From Rhizobiales bacterium Y(2018) (GTDB lineage: Bacteria > Pseudomonadota > Alphaproteobacteria > Rhizobiales > Aestuariivirgaceae): a stretch of 64,000 nucleotides of DNA. Of the stretch, positions 1-8,862 are shown one piece after another. The position numbers were made by a program, and so were the translations under genes. How positions within the stretch are numbered: position 1 is the stretch's first letter; each line of letters opens with the position of its first letter. Below the pieces are notes generated by a model. It ran no database searches. It saw only the letters and a list, made by a program, of their open reading frames with translations, and was not told the DNA's origin. Location: contig SCPD01000007.1 in NCBI GenBank assembly GCA_005502925.1, positions 1 through 64,000 of the forward strand. The letters run 5' to 3'.

Positions 1-314
<314 letters not shown>

Positions 315-348
315 TTCTACGACCCTGTTCTGGCGGACATCTAAATCT

Positions 349-422
349 TGGAGCGGGTGAGGGGAATCGAACCCCCGTCATCAGCTTGGAAGGCTGTTGC
401 TCTACCATTGAGCTACACCCGC
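349..422 (-). tRNA. tRNA-Gly (anticodon TCC)
   Basis: The reverse strand folds as a full cloverleaf. The acceptor stem GCGGGTG pairs with CACCCGC, the T loop is GTTCGATTC, and the encoded end is CCA. The anticodon loop is CTTCCAA, giving anticodon TCC. It lies between tRNA-Tyr and tuf, 34 bases upstream of the tuf start, and is probably processed from a common transcript. Confidence 0.96.
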
Positions 423-491
423 CCGGGAACTCGTACACCTCAAAAGCTCGGTCTCAGTCTCGGCGTTTTAGCCCATGCCCCCCTCAAGCGA

Positions 492-576
492 TGGTGGGGG
501 AAGTAGGACTCGAACCTACGAAGTCGAAGACAGCGGATTTACAGTCCGCCCCCTTTGCCGCTCGGGACATTCCCCC
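492..576 (-). tRNA. tRNA-Tyr (anticodon GTA)
   Basis: This is a class II tRNA of 85 bases on the reverse strand. The acceptor GGGGGAA pairs with TTCCCCC, the anticodon stem-loop is GCGGACTGTAAATCCGC with anticodon GTA, a long variable arm is present, and CCA is encoded. It is the first gene of the tRNA-Tyr, tRNA-Gly, tuf group. Confidence 0.96.
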
Positions 577-611
577 GAATCGCCGTATGAGCTTGAGCCA
601 AACGCCAAGGA

Positions 612-630
612 GCCCGGGGATTGCCCGGGC
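612..630. other. GC-rich hairpin between tRNA-Tyr and rlmB
   Basis: GCCCGGG and CCCGGGC form a perfect 7-bp stem around a GATTG loop. It lies in the divergent spacer, 36 bases upstream of the tRNA-Tyr 5' end. No T-run follows on either strand, so it is not a convincing terminator; its role is unknown. Confidence 0.4.
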
Positions 631-735
631 CCTTGAGTGGCGGCTTTATGCGCGCCACACAGGAACGTGTCAACCGCAAAAAGTCCAAGTCTTACAAGGA
701 TTGAGCCGCAAGGGACTTTCTATATAAGGTCGACC

Positions 736-1500
736 ATGTCAGATCACCAGAAGCACCAGCCGGGCAATGACGAAATCGAGCGACTTTACGGCGTTCATAC
801 CGTCGGCGAGGCCCTAAAAAACCCAAACCGTAAATTTATCAAGCTCCTGGCGACCAAAAACGCCGCCGACCGGCTGGCCGCCGAGATCGCCCAGGCGAGA
901 ATCACCATCGAGCCGGTCCTCCCCCGCGAGCTTGACCGCCTTTTGGGACCCGAGGCTGTCCATCAGGGCCTGGTCCTCGACTGCAAGCCCTTACGTCAAC
1001 CCAGGCTCGACGAGATCCCGCGCGAGGGAATTGTCGTCCTCCTCGACCAGGTGACCGACCCCCACAATGTCGGGGCGATCATGCGGTCCTGCGCCGCCTT
1101 CGGGGTGACGGCCCTCGTCGCCACCGCCCGCCATAGCCCGGAAGCCTCGGGCGTCCTGCTCAAATCGGCGTCCGGCGCCTATGAGCACGTCCCTTTCACC
1201 AAGGTCACCAATCTCTCGCGCGCCATGGCGGAACTCCGGGATTATGGCTTCCTCCTGGTCGGGCTCGACAGCGAGGCTCCGGAAGATATCGGCGATGCCA
1301 GGCTCTCCCGCCCGATCGCCCTGGTGCTCGGCGCCGAGGGCAAGGGCTTGCGGCGATTGACGCGGGACACCTGCGATACCGTGGTGCGGCTCGACATGCC
1401 GGGCCTGATCAAGAGCCTCAACGTATCCAATGCCGCAGCGATTGCCCTTTATGCCCTGCACCGGTCGGGAGGCTCGCCTTCCGAAAAAGCGCAGGCCTGA
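736..1500 (+). CDS. rlmB: 23S rRNA 2'-O-methyltransferase (RlmB/TrmH family)
   Basis: This is a 254-residue SPOUT methyltransferase that uses S-adenosylmethionine to methylate ribose in 23S rRNA; RlmB of E. coli modifies G2251. An N-terminal substrate-binding domain (about residues 15-85, beginning ERLYGVHTVGEAL) is followed by the SpoU catalytic domain. The three SPOUT motifs are visible: NVGAIMRSCAAFG, LGAEGKGLRRLT and LNVSNAAAIALY, the last forming part of the knotted cofactor site. The ATG at 736 follows AAGG at 727-730 and gives family length; an in-frame upstream extension exists but looks non-coding. The family also contains tRNA methyltransferases, so the exact target is inferred. Confidence 0.92.
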   Translation: MSDHQKHQPGNDEIERLYGVHTVGEALKNPNRKFIKLLATKNAADRLAAEIAQARITIEPVLPRELDRLLGPEAVHQGLVLDCKPLRQPRLDEIPREGIVVLLDQVTDPHNVGAIMRSCAAFGVTALVATARHSPEASGVLLKSASGAYEHVPFTKVTNLSRAMAELRDYGFLLVGLDSEAPEDIGDARLSRPIALVLGAEGKGLRRLTRDTCDTVVRLDMPGLIKSLNVSNAAAIALYALHRSGGSPSEKAQA

Positions 1501-1549
1501 AACATCGGGATCGGCTAGGAAAACCCGTCAACACATCGGGAATCCTGTC

Positions 1550-2767
1550 GTGACCACCGCCGAGAATACCAACGCCCCATCGCAAAACGACACGGTCATA
1601 GCGGTTCTCACCGCGCTCAGCGTCTGTCACCTGCTCAATGACATGATGCAGTCGCTGCTGCCCTCGATCTACCCGATCCTGAAGGACTCCTATCAGCTCG
1701 ATTTCGGCCAGATCGGCTTCATCACGCTGGCTTTCCAGCTCACTGCCTCGCTGCTTCAGCCGGTCGTCGGCATGTATACCGACCGCTATCCAAAGCCTTA
1801 TTCGGCGGCCATCGGCATGGGCATGACCGTCATCGGCCTCGGCCTCATAGCCACCGCCAATTCCTATCCGCTGCTGCTGGCGGCCGCCGCCTTTGTCGGC
1901 GTCGGCTCGTCGATCTTCCATCCCGAATCATCGCGGGTGGCCAGGCTCGCTTCCGGCGGCCGTCATGGCTTCGCCCAGTCGCTGTTCCAGGTCGGCGGCA
2001 ATGTCGGCTCCGCCATCGGCCCCCTGCTCGCCGCCCTTATCATCCTGCCCAATGGCCAGAAGAGCGTCGCCTGGTTCATGGCCGCCGGCATCGTCGCGAT
2101 GGGGCTTTTGACCTTCGTCGGCCGCTGGTACGCCACCCATGGCCGCGCCCGCGTCGCGGTGACGTCGACGCGCGCCCATCTCGAGCATCTCTCGCCAGGC
2201 CGCATCAAGCTCGCCATCGCCGTGCTGGTGGCACTGGTCTTCTCGAAATTCGTCTACATGGCGTGCCTCGGCAACTACTTCACCTTCTATCTCATCGAGA
2301 CCTTCGGCGTGTCGGTGCACAATTCGCAGCTCTATCTGTTCGTGTTCCTGGCCGCCGTCGCCGCCGGCACGTTCCTCGGCGGGCCGCTCGGCGATTACTT
2401 TGGCCGTAAATACGTCATCTGGTTCTCGATCGTGGGCGCCGTTCCCTTCACGCTGGCGCTGCCTTACGCCAATCTCGAATGGACGCTGGTGCTCGCCATC
2501 GTCATCGGCCTCATCATGTCGTCCGCCTTCTCGGCGATCGTCGTCTTCGCGCAGGAGCTGGTGCCCGGCCGCACCGGCATGATCGCCGGCCTGTTCTTCG
2601 GCTTGGCTTTCGGCATGGGCGGCCTGGGAGCGGCCATTCTGGGCGAGATCGCCGACCTCACCAGCATCGGCTATGTCTACCAGATCTGCGCGTTCCTGCC
2701 GCTGATCGGGCTCGTCACCTGGTTCCTGCCCAATATCGAAGGCAGCCGCCGGCGCGCCAAGGCCTGA
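1550..2767 (+). CDS. fsr: MFS transporter, fosmidomycin-resistance type
   Basis: This 405-residue inner-membrane protein has about 12 hydrophobic segments and the loop motif GDYFGRKYV of the major facilitator superfamily. The first helix region (LSVCHLLNDMMQSLLPSIYPIL) and SIFHPESSRVARLASGGRHG are characteristic of the Fsr family. Fsr exports fosmidomycin and related compounds in E. coli; the natural substrate here is unknown. A GTG at 1550 gives the usual Fsr length. A longer frame from 1430 overlaps rlmB and adds a low-quality basic sequence, so I reject it. The gene converges on nadE with four bases between the stops. Confidence 0.85.
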   Translation: MTTAENTNAPSQNDTVIAVLTALSVCHLLNDMMQSLLPSIYPILKDSYQLDFGQIGFITLAFQLTASLLQPVVGMYTDRYPKPYSAAIGMGMTVIGLGLIATANSYPLLLAAAAFVGVGSSIFHPESSRVARLASGGRHGFAQSLFQVGGNVGSAIGPLLAALIILPNGQKSVAWFMAAGIVAMGLLTFVGRWYATHGRARVAVTSTRAHLEHLSPGRIKLAIAVLVALVFSKFVYMACLGNYFTFYLIETFGVSVHNSQLYLFVFLAAVAAGTFLGGPLGDYFGRKYVIWFSIVGAVPFTLALPYANLEWTLVLAIVIGLIMSSAFSAIVVFAQELVPGRTGMIAGLFFGLAFGMGGLGAAILGEIADLTSIGYVYQICAFLPLIGLVTWFLPNIEGSRRRAKA

Positions 2768-2777
2768 GGCATCAGGC
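2762..2777. repeat. inverted repeat spanning two convergent stop codons
   Basis: GCCTGA, four bases, TCAGGC. The left arm holds the TGA of the MFS gene and the right arm holds the stop of nadE on the other strand. It is a short 6-bp hairpin and may act as a weak two-way stop, though no T-run is present. Confidence 0.4.
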
Positions 2778-3593
2778 TGGCGCGACGGGCAAAGTCCGCT
2801 TGTGGGCGGTGCCGCGATAGGTGGCGAGGATCCGCTGACGCGCTTGCGGGCCGACATCCTTGCCTTCCAGGAAGTCGTCGATGTCCTCGTAGCTGACGCC
2901 GAGCGCGTCCTCGTCGGGCTTGAGCGGCGCATCCGTCTCGAGATCGGCGGTGGGCGTCTTGAACACCAGCTCTGACGGCGCCCCCAGATGGCTGGCGATG
3001 GCCCGGACGCGCCTCTTGTTGAGACCGGTCAGCGGCACGACATCGGCCGCCCCGTCGCCGAACTTGGTGAAGAATCCCATGAGCGCCTCGGCGGCGTGAT
3101 CGGTGCCGATGACGAGGCCTCCGAGCGCGCCGGCTAGCGCGAATTGCGCGATCATACGCTGGCGCGCCTTGATATTGCCGTGGTGGAAATCATGGCGCGG
3201 CCCGTCGAACAGATCGGCCGCCTGCTGCATGATCTGCGCCCGCATCGCATCGGCCGCGGGCTTGATGTCGACGGTGACGATCCGGTCAGGGGCTATGACG
3301 CCCAAAGACCTTTGCGCATCGCTCTCGTCGCGCTGCGCGCCATAAGGCAGGCGCATCGCGATGAAGCTCGCCTCATGACCGGCGCCGCGCAGCCTTTCCA
3401 CCGACCTCTGGGCCAGAAGCCCGGCGGTCAGCGAGTCGACCCCGCCGCTGATGCCGAGCACATAGGCGCGGGCCCGGGCGGCGCGCAGATAGTCGGCCAG
3501 AAAGGTGATCCGCCTGTCGATCTCGGCCTCGACGTCGAAAGCCGTCGCGACGCCAAGTTCTCTGGCGATTGTGGTCTGGTGATCGAGCATCAT
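2772..3593 (-). CDS. nadE: ammonia-dependent NAD+ synthetase
   Basis: NadE adenylates nicotinate adenine dinucleotide and amidates it with ammonia, the last step of NAD synthesis. The protein has 273 residues, matching the short ammonia-using form (E. coli 275); no glutaminase domain is present. The PP-loop SGGVDS is at residues 49-54. RMIAQFALAGALGGLVIGTDHAAEALMGFFTKFGDGAADVVPL, in shorter pieces, corresponds to the dimer and substrate region, with GTDHAAE and KFGDGAAD conserved. The first two codons are both ATG (3593 and 3590); either may be used. tRNA-Thr lies just upstream on the other strand. Confidence 0.95.
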   Translation of the reverse strand: MMLDHQTTIARELGVATAFDVEAEIDRRITFLADYLRAARARAYVLGISGGVDSLTAGLLAQRSVERLRGAGHEASFIAMRLPYGAQRDESDAQRSLGVIAPDRIVTVDIKPAADAMRAQIMQQAADLFDGPRHDFHHGNIKARQRMIAQFALAGALGGLVIGTDHAAEALMGFFTKFGDGAADVVPLTGLNKRRVRAIASHLGAPSELVFKTPTADLETDAPLKPDEDALGVSYEDIDDFLEGKDVGPQARQRILATYRGTAHKRTLPVAPA

Positions 3594-3613
3594 ACCCCCG
3601 TGTTACTATGAGA

Positions 3614-3642
3614 TTGCACGCCGAAACCCGGCCCGCTATATG
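3614..3642 (+). promoter_or_regulatory. promoter of tRNA-Thr
   Basis: TTGCAC (3614-3619), a 17-base spacer and TATATG (3637-3642) resemble the alphaproteobacterial housekeeping consensus. The predicted start near 3649 lies eight bases upstream of the mature tRNA 5' end. Confidence 0.65.
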
Positions 3643-3656
3643 CGGGGCCGTTCGGC

Positions 3657-3731
3657 GCCGGAATAGCTCAGCGGTAGAGCAGCGGTTTTGTAAACCGAAG
3701 GTCGGGGGTTCAATCCCCTCTTCCGGCACCA
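3657..3731 (+). tRNA. tRNA-Thr (anticodon TGT)
   Basis: Acceptor GCCGGAA pairs with TTCCGGC, followed by A and an encoded CCA. The D arm is TAGCTCAGCGGTAGAGCA, the anticodon loop is TTTGTAA with anticodon TGT, and the T loop is GTTCAATCC. It is a single-gene transcript with its own promoter directly upstream. Confidence 0.96.
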
Positions 3732-3737
3732 CCTTCT

Positions 3738-4346
3738 CTAATCTCCTTTCGTAACCTCCACCACGATCTCGGTGCATCTGTCGCCATTGGTCGGGTGGAA
3801 GTCGACCGAGCAGGCCGTCACCACCAGGAGAAGATCGCGCTCGGCGCGCAAGGCGACTGAGCCGCCCGGCGGATTGATCGAAGCGATCACATCGAGACGG
3901 CCATCGGGCGACGGAAGTGAGTTCTGGAAGAAGTCGACCGGATCGGGCACTGCCGGCAGCACGATGCCGACAGCCTCGAACGCCCTGACGAGATTGTCCT
4001 GGCAGCTCGGATGATCGGGTAGCCCGGCGCGTTCGTAGAGCCAGCGATTGCAGGCGGGAAACAACATGTCATGCGGACCCGGTGAAGCGTCCTCGACGAG
4101 GGTGAGCAACGGCACACCACGCGTGCTGTAGAAGTGCTCACCGACCCGTGGAAACAACCGCTCATTGATGTCGCGCGTCTGCGAGGTGCTGAGCCAGTCG
4201 AGCGCGGATCTGTTGTCGGTCACGAAAGCCCAGAGATCGGCGACCTGCTGGCCCTGCGGGTCGATGATGCGGATGATGTCGCCGCGTTCTACGGAAATGG
4301 ATTGTCCCGTCTGCGGGGCGATGACGATACGGCGGGCTTCCGTCAT
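3738..4346 (-). CDS. DUF1989 (urea carboxylase-associated) family protein
   Basis: This is a 202-residue cytosolic protein of the DUF1989 family, whose members often sit beside urea carboxylase or amino acid transport genes and whose activity is poorly defined. Visible family features are QVADLWAF near residue 34, TSQTRDINERLFPRVGEHFYS, the HDML and CQDNLVRAFEAVGI segments, and the C-terminal CSVDFHPTNGDRCTEI. Conserved Cys and His residues suggest a metal site, which is inference. No urea carboxylase is present here. The downstream neighbour on the other side is a LysR regulator controlling a PLP enzyme and amino acid importer, so a role in nitrogen or amino acid use is plausible. Confidence 0.8.
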   Translation of the reverse strand: MTEARRIVIAPQTGQSISVERGDIIRIIDPQGQQVADLWAFVTDNRSALDWLSTSQTRDINERLFPRVGEHFYSTRGVPLLTLVEDASPGPHDMLFPACNRWLYERAGLPDHPSCQDNLVRAFEAVGIVLPAVPDPVDFFQNSLPSPDGRLDVIASINPPGGSVALRAERDLLLVVTACSVDFHPTNGDRCTEIVVEVTKGD

Positions 4347-4421
4347 GGGTTCTCGTGTAACTCCATTGTTGAGAACGACGAGGCTTCTTGCCGGATTATC
4401 CGCATCGGCACAATGGCCGGA

Positions 4422-5306
4422 TCAGGCGCGCGGCAGCTCTCGCTCCGCCATGGCGATGAAAGCCTGTGCCGCTTGCGAAACGAGCCCGCTTGGCGGCGTG
4501 ATCAGCAAGGTGCGGAATTTCACGGAGGGCCTGAAGGGCAACACCGCGAGGCCGCTGCGGTCGAGTCCCAACAACGCGAAGGGATTGACGAGGCCTAGCC
4601 CTGAGCCACTGCGCGCCAGATTGCAGATCGTCGCCGAATACTGGGTCTCGACGACGATCCGCCGCTTGACCCTGGCGGCGTCGAAAGCGCGATCGATGCG
4701 CGCCCGCGCCGCGTCCTCGCTCGCCAGCGAAATGAAGCGCTCATCGGCGAGATCCTGCGGCGTGAGGACGGATTTTCGCGCCAGCCCATGCGCCGACGGC
4801 AGGACGCAGACCGCATCGGGATGGGCGAACAGGCTTGCCTTCACCCCAGCCCGGTCGATCTCGTCGGCGGCGAAGCCGAGATCGAACTGGCCCGATTGAA
4901 CCAGCGTCTTCACCGTCTCGGAACTGTTAATGTGCAGCACGATGGAGAGCCCCGGATTACCGGCGCAGAAGGCTCCCACGACACGCGGCAGGAAGGCATG
5001 ACCGAGCACCGGCAGGCTCGCGATCCGCAGCGTGCCGGACGAGAAGCTGCGGATATTCTCGGCGGCGAAATGCAATTGCTCAAGGCCGATGAAGGCGCGG
5101 CGCACTTCATTGTAGAAGGCATGGCCCTCGGCGGTCGGCGTGATGCGGCCCTTGCTACGCTCGAATAATTTGAGCCGCGTCGCCTTTTCGAGGTCGGCCA
5201 GCAGGCGGCTGACCGCCGGCTGGGAGACGCGCAGAAGCTCCGCCGCGCGTGTGGTGGTGCCGCAGGCCATCACCGTCTTGAAGGCTTCGATCTGTCGGAA
5301 ATTCAC
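4422..5306 (-). CDS. LysR-family transcriptional regulator
   Basis: The protein has an N-terminal LysR helix-turn-helix (residues about 2-60, with TRAAELLRVSQPAVSRLLADLE) and a periplasmic-binding-like effector domain. It is divergent from the PLP enzyme and transporter genes at 5399-10700, so it probably regulates them and responds to an amino acid or sulfur compound; that is inference. I chose the GTG at 5306, which gives the typical short lead of this family (xNFRQIEAF). An ATG at 5342 would add twelve residues of poor quality. The 92-base spacer contains TTAT and ATAAC half-sites, as expected for LysR boxes. Confidence 0.88.
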   Translation of the reverse strand: MNFRQIEAFKTVMACGTTTRAAELLRVSQPAVSRLLADLEKATRLKLFERSKGRITPTAEGHAFYNEVRRAFIGLEQLHFAAENIRSFSSGTLRIASLPVLGHAFLPRVVGAFCAGNPGLSIVLHINSSETVKTLVQSGQFDLGFAADEIDRAGVKASLFAHPDAVCVLPSAHGLARKSVLTPQDLADERFISLASEDAARARIDRAFDAARVKRRIVVETQYSATICNLARSGSGLGLVNPFALLGLDRSGLAVLPFRPSVKFRTLLITPPSGLVSQAAQAFIAMAERELPRA

Positions 5307-5398
5307 GTGGCCCTCGTTCGGCAGCATATAACAAATCTGCATAACTTGATTGAAGATTAGTATTTGAATGCACGTGGTCGCGCCAGTCTAATGCCTGC

Positions 5399-6580
5399 AT
5401 GCAAGACGAAACTCTTCTCCTTCACACCGAGATCGATGATCTGCCTTTCCCCGCTTTGACGCCCGTCGTTCATCGTGCCTCGACGATCGTGTTTCCCACC
5501 ATTGAGGCGTTTCTCGCCCGCCAGGAGCAGTTCTATGACGGCTATTCCTACGGCCTCTACGGTCATCCGGCCTCGCGCCATCTGGCCCAGAGTATCGCTG
5601 CCCTCGAAGGCGGTGCCCGCACGCTTATCACCCCCTCCGGCATGGCCTCCATCACCGTCGTCAACCTGGCGGTGCTGTGCTCCGGCGATCATGTCCTGCT
5701 GCCGGATCCCGTCTATGCGCCGGCGCGCGCCACGGCCGACAGATTCCTCTCCGGCATCGGCGTCACGGCGACTTACTACGATCCGACTATCGCCGGCGGC
5801 ATCGAACAAGTGCTGCGCCCGACGACGAAGCTGATCTGGGTTGAATCACCGGCCTCCTTCACCATGGAAGTGCAGGACCTGCCCGCAATCGTCAAAGCCG
5901 CCCGCGATCATGGCGCGCTCGTCGCGGTGGACGGCACCTGGGCGTCGCCGCTCGGCTTCAAGGCGTTGCGCCACGGCGCCGACTTTGCCGTCCAGGCGCT
6001 TTCCAAACATGTCGGCGGCCATTCGGACCTTCTTCTCGGCAGCGTCACCGTTGCGTCGGAGGACCTTTATCGGCGCCTCAAGGACACCAGCAAACATCTG
6101 GGCATCGGCGCGGCACCCGACGACTGCTTCCTGGCGCAGCGCGGCCTCGGTACGTTGGCAACCAGGCTCGAGCGCCAGACCGCCTCTGCCTTGAAGACCG
6201 CCCTATGGCTGGCCCAGCGTCCCGAGGTCGAACGCATTCTCTATCCCCTGCTCCCGAACGATCCCGGTCATGCGCTCTGGCGGCGTGACTTTTTCGGCGG
6301 CAGCGGCGTCTTCTCAGCGGTGCTCAATCCGCGCGGCGACGGCGACCTCGCCTCCTTCCTCGAGCACTTGCGCCTGTTCCGAATCGGCGCCAGCTGGGGC
6401 GGGCTGCACAGCCTCGTCGCACCGGTGAGGCTCGACAGCGCGCGCAGTGTCCGGCCATGGCCCAAAAGCGGGCCGCTCGTCCGCTTCAGCATCGGCCTCG
6501 AACATCCCGATGATCTCATGACCGACATCGAAGAAGGCCTCGCGCGCTATGCCGGCGGACGCAAAGCAGCCGCCGAATGA
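5399..6580 (+). CDS. metC: PLP-dependent Cys/Met metabolism enzyme (cystathionine beta-lyase-like)
   Basis: This 393-residue fold-type I enzyme uses pyridoxal phosphate to act on sulfur amino acids. The pattern YGHPASRHLAQSIAALEGG near residue 54, the LITPSGMASI cofactor-binding turn near 77, VAVDGTWASP near 175 and the Schiff-base Lys203 in LSKHVGGHSD are all present. The closest type appears to be cystathionine beta-lyase, which splits cystathionine or cystine, but related gamma-lyases and synthases cannot be excluded. It is followed 34 bases later by an amino acid ABC importer, so it may degrade an imported sulfur amino acid. A LysR gene is divergent. The start ATG at 5399 lacks a strong ribosome-binding site. 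Confidence 0.85.
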   Translation: MQDETLLLHTEIDDLPFPALTPVVHRASTIVFPTIEAFLARQEQFYDGYSYGLYGHPASRHLAQSIAALEGGARTLITPSGMASITVVNLAVLCSGDHVLLPDPVYAPARATADRFLSGIGVTATYYDPTIAGGIEQVLRPTTKLIWVESPASFTMEVQDLPAIVKAARDHGALVAVDGTWASPLGFKALRHGADFAVQALSKHVGGHSDLLLGSVTVASEDLYRRLKDTSKHLGIGAAPDDCFLAQRGLGTLATRLERQTASALKTALWLAQRPEVERILYPLLPNDPGHALWRRDFFGGSGVFSAVLNPRGDGDLASFLEHLRLFRIGASWGGLHSLVAPVRLDSARSVRPWPKSGPLVRFSIGLEHPDDLMTDIEEGLARYAGGRKAAAE

Positions 6581-6614
6581 CAGAACAAGTAGAACAAACG
6601 AAAAGGAGGAGACC

Positions 6615-7640
6615 ATGAAGAAACATCTGATCAGCGCGCTGATCGCCGCAAGCCTGGCGGCGGCGCCGGCTTTGGCCGCCGAAGGCGAGCGGGTCCGGGC
6701 GATCAAGGCACGCGGCGAACTCGTCTGCGGCACCAGCACCGGGACGGCGATCGGCCTCAGCACACTCGATGAGACCGGCAAATGGTCGGGGCTCGAAGTG
6801 GATTATTGCCGCGCTCTTGCCGCCGCCCTTCTCGGCGATGCGGCGAAGGTGAAATTCGTGCCTCTTGAATTCAAGAATGCCTTTGCCGCGTTGCAGTCCG
6901 GCAGTGTCGACATATTGGCGCGCGGCGCCAGTTGGACTTTTACGCGCGATACCGAGATGAAGTTCGCATTCATCGGGCCCTATATGTATGACGGCCAGAG
7001 CTTCATGGTGAAGAAGAGCCGCAATGTGAGCAAAATCGCCGATCTCGGCGGGGCTTCGATCTGCGTCTCGGCCGGCACCACCTCCGAGCTCAACCTCTCC
7101 GACTATTTCCGGGTCAACAATCTCGACTTTACACCGATCGTCGCCAACAGTCGCGAGCAGAATCTCGCCAATCTCGAGGCCGATCGCTGCGATGCCTATA
7201 CCAATGAGCGCGGCGGGCTGGCGGCGAGCCGCCTCGGCTTCGCCGATCCGGACGCCTATGTGATCTTCGACGAGATCATCTCCAAGGAGCCCCTCAGCGC
7301 CACCGTCAAGCAGGATGATCCGGTCTTCCACGATATCGCCGCGTGGACCTATTATGCGCTCGTCAATGCCGAGGAGCTCGGCATCACCTCAGCCAATGTG
7401 ACCGAGCTTGCCAATTCCTCGCCCAATCCGGAAGTGCAACGGCTGCTCGGCAAGACCGGCGACTTCGGCACGAAGCTCGGCCTCGCGAACGACTGGGCGG
7501 TGAAGGCGATCGCCACCGGCGGCAATTACGGCGAAATCTTCGAGCGCAATCTCGGCAGCGGCAGCCGGGTCAAGCTGTCGCGCGGTCTGAACAATCTGTG
7601 GACCAAGGGTGGCCTGATCTACGCCCCGCCGGTACGCTGA
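6615..7640 (+). CDS. aapJ: amino acid ABC transporter, periplasmic binding protein (AapJ-like)
   Basis: This is the solute receptor of the importer, 341 residues, secreted to the periplasm. A signal peptide (MKKHLISALIAASLAAAPALAA) is followed by the mature start EGERVRAIKARGELVCG. The body resembles AapJ/BztA, the general L-amino acid receptors, with SGLEVDYCRALAAALLGD, GPYMYDGQSFMVKK and a C-terminal GLNNLWTKGGLIYAPP. The ATG at 6615 follows the strong Shine-Dalgarno AAGGAGGA. It is the first transporter gene of the order receptor, permease, permease, ATPase. The ligand is unknown; linkage to a Cys/Met enzyme suggests a sulfur amino acid. Confidence 0.92.
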   Translation: MKKHLISALIAASLAAAPALAAEGERVRAIKARGELVCGTSTGTAIGLSTLDETGKWSGLEVDYCRALAAALLGDAAKVKFVPLEFKNAFAALQSGSVDILARGASWTFTRDTEMKFAFIGPYMYDGQSFMVKKSRNVSKIADLGGASICVSAGTTSELNLSDYFRVNNLDFTPIVANSREQNLANLEADRCDAYTNERGGLAASRLGFADPDAYVIFDEIISKEPLSATVKQDDPVFHDIAAWTYYALVNAEELGITSANVTELANSSPNPEVQRLLGKTGDFGTKLGLANDWAVKAIATGGNYGEIFERNLGSGSRVKLSRGLNNLWTKGGLIYAPPVR

Positions 7641-7647
7641 AACGGTC

Positions 7648-8859
7648 ATGACGGTCCTGGAACATGAACGCCTGGGTGCCGCCTGGAGTCCGCCTATAAC
7701 GGGCGCAGTCGAGGCCGCGCCGATTATCGGTCCGAGACAACGCCGCGCCAAACGTGTCGCCTTCATCCAGCAGGCTCTCGTCCTGCTGGCGGTCGGGCTC
7801 CTTGTTGCCCTCATCGCCAGGAATACCATCATCAATCTGCAGGCCCGTGGCCTTGCCTCGGGCTTCGACTTCCTGTGGCAGGAGGCGGGCTTCAAGATCG
7901 CCTTCGCCTTGATCCCCGTCGATGCGACCTCGACCTATGGCCGGGTTTTTGTGGCGGGGCTTCTCAACTCTCTGCTGATCGCCGCCTTGGGCATTGTCGC
8001 GGCGACTTTGCTCGGCTTCGTTCTCGGCATCGCCCGTGTCTCGCCGAGCCCGCCTTTACGATTCCTCACTAGAGGTTATGTCGAGCTCGTCCGCAATCTG
8101 CCGCTGCTGCTGCATCTTCTCCTCTGGCAGACGGTCATCCTGCGGTCGCTGCCGACGGTCAAGGACGCCATCGGACTGGGGGGCATCGCCTTTCTGAGCA
8201 ATCGCGGTCTCTATCTGCCGACGCCCTTGCTGGGCAACCAGGCCAATCTGCTGCTCGCTGCGGCGACGGCGATAACAGCCATCGCCTGGATACTGCATCG
8301 CCGTGCCCGATCGTGTGGCAAGGCGTCGCCTTTACTCGCCAAGGGCCTGAGCGCCGGAAGCCTGCTGCTTCTCGTTCTGGTCCTCATCGGCCTCGACTGG
8401 CAGGTGCCGCAGCTTTCCGGCTTCGACTACCGCGGCGGCCTCAAGCTGATGCCCGAATTCGTGTCGCTGATCGCCGCCCTCACCCTCTACAACGCCGCCT
8501 TCATCGCCGAGATCGTGCGCGCCGGCATCCAGTCGGTGGACAAGGGCCAGCGCGAAGCGGCCGCGGCTCTCGGCCTGTCGTCCCGCCAGATCCTGCGCCT
8601 CGTCATCGTGCCGCAAGCCTTGCGGGTCATCGTGCCGCCGATCGCCAACCAATATACCCATATCATCAAGGCGTCGTCGCTGGCGACCGTCGTCGGCTTC
8701 CCCGATCTCGTCAATGTCTTCCTCGGCACGTCGCTGAACCAGACCGGCCGCGCGGTGGAGATCGTGGCGATGACGGCTGCGGTCTATCTCGTTCTGTGCG
8801 CCGCCGTCGCCCTGGCGACGGAAGCCTTCAACCGTCGTGTTGCCCTGGTGGAGCGCTGA
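7648..8859 (+). CDS. aapQ: amino acid ABC transporter permease (AapQ-like)
   Basis: This 403-residue inner-membrane protein has about eight hydrophobic segments. It carries the binding-protein-dependent permease domain in its C-terminal half, with the EAA-type cytoplasmic loop QREAAAALGLSSRQILRLVIVPQALRVIVPP that contacts the ATPase. The long N-terminal part and the insert between the first transmembrane groups (residues about 165-265) are typical of AapQ rather than of short HisQ-type permeases. It starts eight bases after the receptor gene and ends four bases before the second permease, indicating one operon. Confidence 0.92.
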   Translation: MTVLEHERLGAAWSPPITGAVEAAPIIGPRQRRAKRVAFIQQALVLLAVGLLVALIARNTIINLQARGLASGFDFLWQEAGFKIAFALIPVDATSTYGRVFVAGLLNSLLIAALGIVAATLLGFVLGIARVSPSPPLRFLTRGYVELVRNLPLLLHLLLWQTVILRSLPTVKDAIGLGGIAFLSNRGLYLPTPLLGNQANLLLAAATAITAIAWILHRRARSCGKASPLLAKGLSAGSLLLLVLVLIGLDWQVPQLSGFDYRGGLKLMPEFVSLIAALTLYNAAFIAEIVRAGIQSVDKGQREAAAALGLSSRQILRLVIVPQALRVIVPPIANQYTHIIKASSLATVVGFPDLVNVFLGTSLNQTGRAVEIVAMTAAVYLVLCAAVALATEAFNRRVALVER

Positions 8860-8862
8860 GCC

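Noticed and set aside
612-630. GC hairpin as a tRNA or rlmB terminator
   Set aside because: No T-run on either strand and located in a divergent spacer where no transcript ends.
701-728. TTGAGC-N16-TATAAG as the rlmB promoter
   Set aside because: Spacing is allowed but the predicted start falls on the ATG, while AAGG upstream implies a leader; not strong enough to list.
1430-1549. 40-codon N-terminal extension of the MFS gene
   Set aside because: Overlaps rlmB coding sequence in another frame and exceeds the family length; the GTG at 1550 is preferred.
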